A stretch of DNA of 16,883 nt from Candidatus Zixiibacteriota bacterium (lineage in GTDB: Bacteria > Zixibacteria > MSB-5A5 > SM1-73), in NCBI GenBank assembly GCA_022866585.1, contig JALHUP010000187.1, positions 1 through 16,883 of the forward strand. Direction: 5' to 3'. Below, piece by piece: positions 6,448-13,562 of the stretch. The notes beneath the pieces are model-generated. The model was not told where the DNA came from and ran no database searches. It worked only from the letters and a program-made list of their open reading frames with translations. The translations under genes and the position numbers were made by a program. Position 1 is the first letter of the stretch, and every line of letters begins with the position of its first letter.

Positions 6448-6686
6448 ATAAAATTGAAAGAGAGGATGAGCCTATCGGAAATAGTTAAAGGGTTTTGTTT
6501 AGGTGTTAAAAACTTTTCAGCCAATTGAGAAAAGCTGGAAAAAATGGACTAAAAAGAAGTATAGCTATAAGCCCGATTTTGCTTTTGAGTCAAAAACCCT
6601 TTAACTTATTCGCATGAATGCTTCTCATAGGTTTGTCCTGCCGAGTTGCTTCAGGGTTTTATATCCAGACTCACTCGGCTTTTTTA
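6448..6686 (+). ncRNA. Structured non-coding RNA, 6S RNA-like candidate
   Basis: A ~238-nt unit lies between a consensus promoter and an intrinsic terminator and contains no credible ORF. Its ends fold back on each other. The basal stem P1 is 13 consecutive pairs (6463-6475 with 6627-6639, three of them G-U). An asymmetric internal bubble follows, about 7 nt on the 5' side (6476-6482) and 20 nt on the 3' side (6607-6626). The upper stem P2 is 14 Watson-Crick pairs (6483-6496 with 6593-6606), with a ~96-nt apical region. That region has smaller pairings, such as CTTTTC/GAAAAG at about 6513-6532. A rod about 177 nt long with a lopsided central bubble that mimics open promoter DNA is the hallmark of 6S RNA, which sequesters housekeeping RNA polymerase. 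No TPP, SAM, cobalamin or c-di-GMP riboswitch core, tmRNA or SRP motif was recognised. The alternative is a leader RNA of the downstream porU-like gene. Confidence 0.6.
6640..6686 (+). terminator. Intrinsic terminator of the non-coding RNA
   Basis: GCCGAGT (6640-6646) pairs perfectly with ACTCGGC (6673-6679) and is followed at once by a seven-T run (6680-6685 plus flanking TTTATTTA). The 26-nt loop can pair further (CAGG / CCAG region). It starts on the base after the P1 stem ends, with no overlap between the two structures. This favours a fixed end for a stand-alone RNA over a switch. It lies 36 bp before the start codon of the porU-like gene. Confidence 0.85.
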
Positions 6687-6721
6687 TTTAGAGTGAAGCA
6701 GCAAACTAAAGGATACGGAAA

Positions 6722-9700
6722 TTGATAGCCAAGAAATTTATTATTTTTGTATCTTTATCTGGTTTCTTAGTTTCTTTCTTTTGTGGGGGAAAAGCCTTTT
6801 CTGTTTCGGAATATGATGAAATTGAGGTATTAAAATCGGATCAAGAGGGTGTAGTTTTCAAGTATTCTGTTCCAGAACCTACTCTTGCGAATGTGAGGAC
6901 AAATGGAATCGATTTTGATCAGATAAGTATTGATAAATGTGTTCTCTCCGATTCACCGGGAGAACCTCAGTTGCCGGTGAGAATAGTGGTGATCGGGGTT
7001 CCACCGGAGGCGGAGATTGAAGTCGAAATTTTAGTGGGGGAATCTGAAGAACGATCGGGGGTGAATCTAACTTCGCCTCTCAAAATAGAAAAAAGTGACA
7101 AAAGCCGGTTAGGGTATGAAGTATCATATCAGGGATTAGATAAAGCCTTTATGCTGGACCGATTCTTCCCGGAAAAGATAGTTGCTTTGGAGACTCCAAC
7201 CTTTTTAAGGAACCAAAGAATAGTAAGGCTTAAAATCTATCCGATTCAATATAACCCTCAAAGGAAAACCATTAGATACCATCCACAACTTACTATTTCG
7301 GTTCGTTTTTTAGGGGAGACAAAAGAACCCCAAAGAACGGAGAAAGACCTTTTTGAAAAAATCTATCAGCATCTCTTGTTGAACTATGAGGAGTCCAAAA
7401 CCTGGAGAAGGACCGAGGAGAGGCGGAGTTTTTTCAAGCCAGGAAAGGTTTTTCCGTTTGGCGATTCGGAAAATTGGTATAAGATCATAGTCAGGGAAAA
7501 TGGGATTTATAAAATTGATCGAACCATGTTAATTCAAGCTGGGATACCGGTAAATGAAATCGATCCCAGGACTTTTCGGATATTCAGCGGGGGCGGAAAA
7601 ACATTGCCCTTGGAAAATTCCAACTCCTTTTTGGAGCTTTCCGAGTTGTCGATTTTCGTCTCCGGAGAGGATGATGGCAAATTCGACTCGGATGGTTTCA
7701 TCCTCTTCTATGGTTGGTCGGTAAATGATTGGGATTATGACTCCACGGGAAACCAAGCCAGCTTTTACACTAATCCATTTACCTATGATAATATTTTTTG
7801 GCTCACCTTTGGTGGAGAAACTTCATTTAAAAGGATGGGAATCAAAAATGGTGACTTGAAGGAGCCAGATCCCTTCCCCTCTTATAAGTTCAAGTCTCGA
7901 GTGCATGTGGAACAAGACAAGGAACAGGCAAACTACCGCGATTGGTATTGGTTGAAGACCGCCTCTGTCCGGATGTTTTTGAGCTTGCCCGGGGCGGATT
8001 CAAACGATAGCAATTTGCTAAAAGTTCGGACTGCTTCGGTGGGAAAAGTTGGCATTCGGGTCAACCAGGATCCCGCAAAGATAATCGATTCGCTTTCCTC
8101 ATACACCTTCAGGGTTGCCTCCACCTCTGCCTTCCATGGCGGCATTGTAGACACTCTGGATTTCTCCTTTTCGGATACGGTTTTTTTGGATTATTACGAG
8201 GTGGAATATTGGCGAAAATTTGAGTGTCACGACAGACAGCTCTTCTTCGAAAGCCCGGAAACCCAGAAGGTGGTCCAATACGAAATCTCCAATTTATTTT
8301 CGCCCCAGATATACGTTTTTGATGTAACGGACAAATTCGAAGTCCAGCTGTTCGACGACCTTCAGATTGATACAGTTGGTGGGGAGGCTAAATTTCAAGA
8401 TAGCGTCAAAATGGATTCCAAATCGAGATATTACTTGGTGGATCAAAGCAAACTCAAAAAACCGGTTAAGTTATTTTCAGACCAAGGATCCGATTTAAGG
8501 AATGCTGATAATCAAGCTGATTTTTTGATAATAACCCACTCTGATTTCTATGATCAAGCTCGAAGCTTGAAAAGCTGGAGAACTTCATTCAACCAGATGG
8601 TGGTGAAAGCCATTAAGGTTGAAGATATATATGATGAGTTCTCCGGAGGGCTTTTTGATCCGGCGGCTATCCGGGACTTCTTGAAATATGCTTATCAAGA
8701 ATGGCGAAAGCCAGCACCTGCTTTTGTCCTATTGGTGGGAGATGGGAATTACGACTTCAAAAATAACTTGGGCACCGGTGTGCCAAACTTCATTCCTCCG
8801 TTCACGTTAGATCCTTCCTTCTCCGACGACATGTATGTATTGTTTGGAAACACTCTTGGTATGATCATCAGCCGAGTGCCGGTAAGGTCTGAAGGTGAGG
8901 CCGAGGTGGTGGTGAATAAGATTATAGGCTATGAAAGCGAGCCAGAATTTGGGACCTGGAGAAATCTGATCACTTTGGTGGCGGATGATGAGTGGGTCAA
9001 AATCGATGAAATTGATCCCTTGTGGATGTTTCATACCCGTGATGCCGAAACCTTAGCCAAATCCCATGTTCCCCCATCTTTTGATCTTTCTAAAATATAC
9101 CTGATGGAGTACCCCTTTGATCAAAATGGAGAAAAGCCACAGGCGGAGGAGACTATTATCAATGGCTTCAATTCCGGCTCTTTGATCGTCAACTATATAG
9201 GACATGCAAATCCGGACGTATGGGCACATGAGAAGGTATTCAAAACAGCTCAGGATATTCCCAAACTTAATAATAAGAGAAAGCTTCCCTTGGTCTATAT
9301 GGCGACCTGTCTCACTGGATTCTTCTTCAGCCCTTATACCGAAGGGATGGCAGAGGAATTATTAAGAGCGGAGGAAAAAGGAGCTATCGCCACCATCTCA
9401 GCCGTTTTGAAGGTTACCGCTGAACCCAATGTCGCGCTGAACTACAAGGTCTATGATCTTTTACTGTATGATTCTCTTTCCGTGGGGGAAGCCCTCTTCA
9501 TTGCCAAAGTCGACAGAAAGCTAAATGACAACGATAGAGAATATGCCCTCTTTGGAGATCCGGTCATGAGACTGGGGATGCCCGGCTTGGAGGTTAAACT
9601 TACCCAGGTAACTCCAGATACCCTATCAGCTTTGAGCTTGGTAAATATAAAGGGAGAGGTTCGGGAAAGGGGAGGGGATTTAAACACCAATTTTAATGGG

Positions 9701-10645
9701 AAGGCTTGTATTTTGGGTTTTGATTCCCAAAGAAAAAATATCCATGAGATAAAGACCAACGCGGGATCAAACCATGTGAGTTATGATCTTCCCGGTTTGG
9801 TTATTTTTCGAGGAGAAGCCTTGGTGGAGGATGGCAGATTCGATGCTAACTTCGTGGTGCCCAAAGACATAAGCTATGGAGGCAATACAGGGAGAGTTAG
9901 CGTTTACGTTTTTAATGAAAATCGAGATGGAGCTGGCGCGCAAGATTCTTTGGTTATCCTGGGTTCGGACACGACCGTGGTGGATACAACAGGACCCGAA
10001 GTAACTATCAGTTTTGAGGAAAATCCGAATTTCCTGGAAGGGGATGTAATTTTACCTTCCGCCACCTTACATCTTTCGATCACCGATGAGCATGGGATAA
10101 ATATCACCGGCGAGTTGGGACATGGAATTACTTTGGTCCTTGACCAGGATTATCAACACGAGTTCGATTTGACCAAAAACTTTCAATATGATCTGGGAAG
10201 CTTCCAGAAAGGTGGACTTTCTTACCGGTTGCCCAATTTGTCCGAGGGGGGACATGTTTTAAGTATTAAAGCCTGGGATAATGCTAACAATTCGTCTTTG
10301 GTCTCGGTGAGAGTGGAGGTGAGGGCGCAAAAGGAATTTGAGCTTACCCAGGTGATGAATTATCCCAACCCCTTCTCTAAAGAGACGAACTTTTATTACC
10401 ACCTCTCTTCAAGTGCGGAGCGGGTGGAGATAGAGATATTTACCTTAGCAGGGAGATTGATCAAGCACCTCCCCAATGCCTCCAAAGAGGCTGGGATAAA
10501 CTTTTCCACCACCTGGGATGGAAAGGATCAGGATGGGGATCAGGTGGCGAATGGCGTTTATATTTATAAGGTGACGGCGGAAGGCAGAATAGATGGTGAG
10601 GCAAAAAAGAAGGAGGTTTTCGGCAAAGCGGTGGTATTACGATAG
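6722..10645 (+). CDS. porU: Type IX secretion sortase, PorU-like (C25 gingipain-family)
   Basis: A cell-surface cysteine protease/transpeptidase of 1307 residues that would remove the C-terminal domain of T9SS cargo and anchor it. Order of parts: signal peptide (about 1-25); C25 propeptide-like region ending in a YHPQLTISVRF stretch (to about 200); a WYKIIVRENGIYKID module from about 250, typical of PorU; the C25 catalytic domain (about 600-955) with the dyad His828 in YIGHANP and Cys863 in MATCLTGFF; a beta-sandwich region with DEHGINITG (about 1122), diagnostic for PorU over ordinary gingipains; and a terminal NYPNPF domain of the FlgD/T9SS sorting type (about 1213-1307). The TTG start is supported by AAAGGA 8 nt upstream and the well-formed signal peptide. 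A porV-type gene follows, as in Porphyromonas. A secreted C25 protease with a sorting domain is the alternative. Confidence 0.87.
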   Translation: MIAKKFIIFVSLSGFLVSFFCGGKAFSVSEYDEIEVLKSDQEGVVFKYSVPEPTLANVRTNGIDFDQISIDKCVLSDSPGEPQLPVRIVVIGVPPEAEIEVEILVGESEERSGVNLTSPLKIEKSDKSRLGYEVSYQGLDKAFMLDRFFPEKIVALETPTFLRNQRIVRLKIYPIQYNPQRKTIRYHPQLTISVRFLGETKEPQRTEKDLFEKIYQHLLLNYEESKTWRRTEERRSFFKPGKVFPFGDSENWYKIIVRENGIYKIDRTMLIQAGIPVNEIDPRTFRIFSGGGKTLPLENSNSFLELSELSIFVSGEDDGKFDSDGFILFYGWSVNDWDYDSTGNQASFYTNPFTYDNIFWLTFGGETSFKRMGIKNGDLKEPDPFPSYKFKSRVHVEQDKEQANYRDWYWLKTASVRMFLSLPGADSNDSNLLKVRTASVGKVGIRVNQDPAKIIDSLSSYTFRVASTSAFHGGIVDTLDFSFSDTVFLDYYEVEYWRKFECHDRQLFFESPETQKVVQYEISNLFSPQIYVFDVTDKFEVQLFDDLQIDTVGGEAKFQDSVKMDSKSRYYLVDQSKLKKPVKLFSDQGSDLRNADNQADFLIITHSDFYDQARSLKSWRTSFNQMVVKAIKVEDIYDEFSGGLFDPAAIRDFLKYAYQEWRKPAPAFVLLVGDGNYDFKNNLGTGVPNFIPPFTLDPSFSDDMYVLFGNTLGMIISRVPVRSEGEAEVVVNKIIGYESEPEFGTWRNLITLVADDEWVKIDEIDPLWMFHTRDAETLAKSHVPPSFDLSKIYLMEYPFDQNGEKPQAEETIINGFNSGSLIVNYIGHANPDVWAHEKVFKTAQDIPKLNNKRKLPLVYMATCLTGFFFSPYTEGMAEELLRAEEKGAIATISAVLKVTAEPNVALNYKVYDLLLYDSLSVGEALFIAKVDRKLNDNDREYALFGDPVMRLGMPGLEVKLTQVTPDTLSALSLVNIKGEVRERGGDLNTNFNGKACILGFDSQRKNIHEIKTNAGSNHVSYDLPGLVIFRGEALVEDGRFDANFVVPKDISYGGNTGRVSVYVFNENRDGAGAQDSLVILGSDTTVVDTTGPEVTISFEENPNFLEGDVILPSATLHLSITDEHGINITGELGHGITLVLDQDYQHEFDLTKNFQYDLGSFQKGGLSYRLPNLSEGGHVLSIKAWDNANNSSLVSVRVEVRAQKEFELTQVMNYPNPFSKETNFYYHLSSSAERVEIEIFTLAGRLIKHLPNASKEAGINFSTTWDGKDQDGDQVANGVYIYKVTAEGRIDGEAKKKEVFGKAVVLR

Positions 10646-10666
10646 CCAATTATCTTTTTTTAATTG

Positions 10667-10695
10667 TTGCCGATTTTAAACAAAGAGATTATATT
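10667..10695 (+). promoter_or_regulatory. Candidate sigma70-type promoter for the porV-like gene
   Basis: TTGCCG (10667-10672, 4 of 6 consensus) and TATATT (10690-10695, 5 of 6) are spaced by 17 bp in the 164-bp gap after porU. Transcription would begin about 105 bp before the porV-like ATG, leaving an untranslated leader that holds an inverted repeat. Sequence match only. Confidence 0.4.
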
Positions 10696-10701
10696 AGTTA
10701 A

Positions 10702-10767
10702 AAGGTTAAAAGGTTTGAAAGTTGGAAGGTCCAAAGTCGACTTCTTTCACCTTCCTCCTTTAACCTT
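10702..10767. repeat. Imperfect inverted repeat in the porU-porV spacer
   Basis: AAGGTTAAA (10702-10710) is exactly complementary to TTTAACCTT (10759-10767), and further partial pairing (GAAAG with CTTTC) lies inside. The left arm is itself a degenerate direct repeat of AAGGTTnAAAGG-like words. It could be a leader hairpin or a low-complexity spacer repeat; no U-tract follows. Confidence 0.4.
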
Positions 10768-10809
10768 ACATCAGATTTTGTAAAAAAGAATCATTTTAGG
10801 AGGTTTTTT

Positions 10810-13410
10810 ATGAGGAAAATCGTTTTGCTCCTATTGCTTTTAGGAATGGTGATTACACTTAGCTCACCCTCGAGGGCGGATGTGAGCAGATCCGGGGTTT
10901 TGTTTTTAAGGATAGCCGCCGGTGCCAGAGCAGCTGGAATGGGGGAAGCTTTTGTTTCCATCTCAGACGATGCCACCGCTACCCACTGGAACCCCGCTGG
11001 CTTGGGAGTATATCCTTTGTCTTCTATCTTTTTGGAGTATCCATTTCCCGCAGGCTTCAAGGCAAAATCGATGGCCTTGTTGAGGAATGATATCCCCGAG
11101 ATGAACTACAAACGTTATGACATCTGGGCTCTTTCGGATATTGATTTAATTACACTTTCTGGAGGGAAGTGGAGCAATTATGAAAACTACGCCACCTCTT
11201 TTGGGGAATCAGCAGAGAGCATCATCAGAAAATACACCCAGGAGAAGGATGAAGAGGGGGTAGCAAAGATGGTGGAGATCACGGCATCATTTAATAATTC
11301 GGTTAGCAAGGATTCGCTTGTGGCTTTGAAGGAGAGAGTCCTGAGAAGCTTGTCCCCAGATTCTGGCTTTTTTGCAAAGCTCTCCTCGTCCTGGGAAACT
11401 CTTTTGGAAGCCTGGGATAAGTGCCTTTTGAACTCCAAAGAGCTTTCGAATTTGGCAGAGCGGATAAATGATTTTTTGTCAGATAACAGCCTCTCTCCCA
11501 GAGAGGTGGAACAGATTTCCTTGATCCTGTCCCAAACCATCGGGAAAAGACTACCTGAGACTTTAAAGATTCCCTATCAGGTTCTCTTTTCTGATACCCT
11601 CACCGCCATTGCCTCTGAGGGGGATCTGCTTTGGGTGGGGACAAAGAAAGGTCTTTTTACTTTCGACCGCAAACAGTGGAAAAGATATGAGCAAAAGGAC
11701 GGGTTGCCCTCAGATTTTATCACCACCATACTTCCGATCTCCAAGAGATTAGTTTGGGTGGGGACCGATCAGGGGATAGCTAAATTTGACGGAGTGAATT
11801 GGAGCATCTCCCCCTTCGGAGAAGACTTAACTGACAAGCGCGTGGTGGAGATTGCTAACCTGGGAGAAAGAGAATTTTGGGCGGCTACCCCAAAGGAATT
11901 GTTCAAGCTTGATGGAGAAACCTGGCAACCCCATGAGAGATACGTTTTCAAAATCGGCGATGATCTAGAGAAAGTAGTCAAGAGATTTTTAGGAACGGAA
12001 GATGAGAAGAAAATTTCCCAGGCTATTGACTTTGTAAAGAATTACAATGCCCTCCAAGACTCCAGTTTAAGCCCGGGTCAAGAAATCAATCTTCCCTTTG
12101 GCTTAGCCATAAACGCAGAGATTACCGCCCTGGTTATTGATGACCGTCACAATGTATGGGTGGGAACGAATTGGGGACTTAAAAGATATACTGAGAATGG
12201 ATGGAGCACTTACGGATATAGGCTCTATACCGCTAGCGAAGGGGATGACGTGAAGAAGGTGGCGGAGAAATTTTTGGGATCTGGGGATGAGGAACGGATT
12301 GAAAAGCTTTCCCAGATGATCATGGAGTATAACCATCTGGACTCTGCCAAATTGGAACCGGGGCAGAAGTTTTATGTGTATCATAATGCCACCGGAAGTC
12401 ACATTCTCTCCTTAGTAGAGGCAGGGGGAGATCAACTTTTTGTGGGGTCCGAATACGGCACGTTGAGGTGGGACGGAAACGAGTGGGGTCGGTATTATCA
12501 CTCCGGTTTGGAAAGAGCCGAAACCCAAAAGATTATTTATCGGGATGGAGAACTCTGGTTTGCCACCCCGGAAAAGGTAGTGGTTTACGCCCACGCCAAA
12601 AGGGAGTTGACCTTGATGCATTCTAACTGGCTTCCGGAGTTAGCTCCAGACCTATATTATGAGTATCTTTCCTACGTCCAACATACGGAAGGGTGGGGGA
12701 CAGTCGGAGCTAATCTCACTTTTCTCTCTTTAGGGAGAAATGTGAGAACAGATGAGTTAGGGAATGAGAAGGGTACGTTTGATAGCTATGAGATGGCTTT
12801 TGCCTTTTCTTATGGCACCAAATTAAATCCCAACTTATCTACTGGGCTCTCCGCCAAAATCATCTATAGTCACCTGTCCGATCAAGGAGCCGGAATGGAG
12901 AGAGGCAAAGGATCAGGTTCCTCTTTTGCTCTGGATATGGGGCTTTTGTATCACATAAAGAGATTCAGCCTAGGAACCGCTCTGACCAATTTAGGACCCA
13001 ATATTGCCTATATCGACTTAAATCAATCAGATCCTCTACCTCGCAATCTGGCAGTTGGCTTTGCCTACCGAATAGTCGATACTCCTTTTAATCGCTTGAC
13101 CGCTACCTTCGAGGTGAATAAGGAGCTGGTGGGGGTCCAACTCAAAGATGATCCCAGCACCGAGGTAAAGGAAGGAATCGGGAACGAGCTCAAAGAGGCA
13201 ATTGAAAATATGGGGATTGAATATTGGTATGGGTCTTACGTCTCCTTGAGGGCTGGATATGTGTATGATCAAGTCGGAGATGTCAAGAATCCTACTTTCG
13301 GGGCAGGGTTGCAATATGGCATATTCCGATTCGATTTCGCCTATATACCCTCCTCCAAAACGTCGGCTTTATCCAACACCATGCGGTTCTCCATGACCGG
13401 AAGGTTTTAG
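10810..13410 (+). CDS. PorV/PorQ-family outer-membrane protein with inserted propeller and LysM-like modules
   Basis: An outer-membrane beta-barrel of 866 residues; PorV carries T9SS cargo from the translocon to the PorU sortase. Signal peptide is about 1-23. The family signature AGARAAGMGEAF..SDDATATHWNPAGL spans about 37-65, and barrel sequence resumes at ELTLMHSNWLPEL (about 599-611), running to the terminal aromatic GRF. Between them, about 530 extra residues are inserted: a mostly helical part (about 110-265), then beta-propeller blades of the two-component-regulator type (LLWVGTKKGLF, LVWVGTDQGIAKFDG, EFWAATPKELFKLDG, NVWVGTNWGL, QLFVGSEYGTLRWDG, ELWFATPEKVV). Two LysM-like modules sit between blades (about 377-429 and 470-523), each with a xxGDD start and a terminal L-x-PGQ motif. 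Start has AGGAGG 6 nt upstream. Normal PorV/PorQ proteins are roughly 300-400 residues. Surface or peptidoglycan contact is inferred, not shown. Confidence 0.85.
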   Translation: MRKIVLLLLLLGMVITLSSPSRADVSRSGVLFLRIAAGARAAGMGEAFVSISDDATATHWNPAGLGVYPLSSIFLEYPFPAGFKAKSMALLRNDIPEMNYKRYDIWALSDIDLITLSGGKWSNYENYATSFGESAESIIRKYTQEKDEEGVAKMVEITASFNNSVSKDSLVALKERVLRSLSPDSGFFAKLSSSWETLLEAWDKCLLNSKELSNLAERINDFLSDNSLSPREVEQISLILSQTIGKRLPETLKIPYQVLFSDTLTAIASEGDLLWVGTKKGLFTFDRKQWKRYEQKDGLPSDFITTILPISKRLVWVGTDQGIAKFDGVNWSISPFGEDLTDKRVVEIANLGEREFWAATPKELFKLDGETWQPHERYVFKIGDDLEKVVKRFLGTEDEKKISQAIDFVKNYNALQDSSLSPGQEINLPFGLAINAEITALVIDDRHNVWVGTNWGLKRYTENGWSTYGYRLYTASEGDDVKKVAEKFLGSGDEERIEKLSQMIMEYNHLDSAKLEPGQKFYVYHNATGSHILSLVEAGGDQLFVGSEYGTLRWDGNEWGRYYHSGLERAETQKIIYRDGELWFATPEKVVVYAHAKRELTLMHSNWLPELAPDLYYEYLSYVQHTEGWGTVGANLTFLSLGRNVRTDELGNEKGTFDSYEMAFAFSYGTKLNPNLSTGLSAKIIYSHLSDQGAGMERGKGSGSSFALDMGLLYHIKRFSLGTALTNLGPNIAYIDLNQSDPLPRNLAVGFAYRIVDTPFNRLTATFEVNKELVGVQLKDDPSTEVKEGIGNELKEAIENMGIEYWYGSYVSLRAGYVYDQVGDVKNPTFGAGLQYGIFRFDFAYIPSSKTSALSNTMRFSMTGRF

Positions 13411-13433
13411 TAGCCACCAGGCAGATGAAAAAG

Positions 13434-13523
13434 GGAGTGCATCAGCTTGCTGATGCTTTTAAAAAACAGCGAAAGCCCCGCAAAGCGGGATCTTCGCTTC
13501 GCTCCAACAAGCTTTCGCACTCC
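13434..13523 (+). repeat. REP/BIME-like paired-hairpin element, copy B
   Basis: Same plan as the element at 2619-2703. Outer GGAGT (13434-13438) pairs with ACTCC (13519-13523). Immediately inside is a 7-bp hairpin with a 4-nt loop (GCATCAG / CTGATGC, 13439-13456). An AT-rich linker follows, then a second stem GCGAAAGC / GCTTTCGC (13469-13476 with 13511-13518) that itself contains the hairpin CCCGC / GCGGG (13477-13489). The GGAGT feet and layout are conserved while the stem sequences differ from copy A. It fills most of the gap between the porV-like gene and the signal peptide of the M6 gene. Confidence 0.7.
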
Positions 13524-13562
13524 GAGATCATTTTGCTTTGTGGATTTTGGAGAAATATCGTT

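Noticed and set aside
6282..6524. 80-codon minus-strand ORF
   Set aside because: It runs antisense through the CpG-rich spacer, the consensus promoter and the structured RNA, with no recognisable motif or ribosome binding site.
6722..6800. Lipoprotein signal in the PorU-like protein (Cys in SFFCGG)
   Set aside because: Phe precedes the Cys where a small residue is required, so an ordinary signal peptide is more likely.
13425..13562. ATG 13425 as the true start of the M6 protease
   Set aside because: It has no good Shine-Dalgarno, its coding content is the paired-hairpin repeat, and it would place the signal peptide about 50 residues inside the protein.
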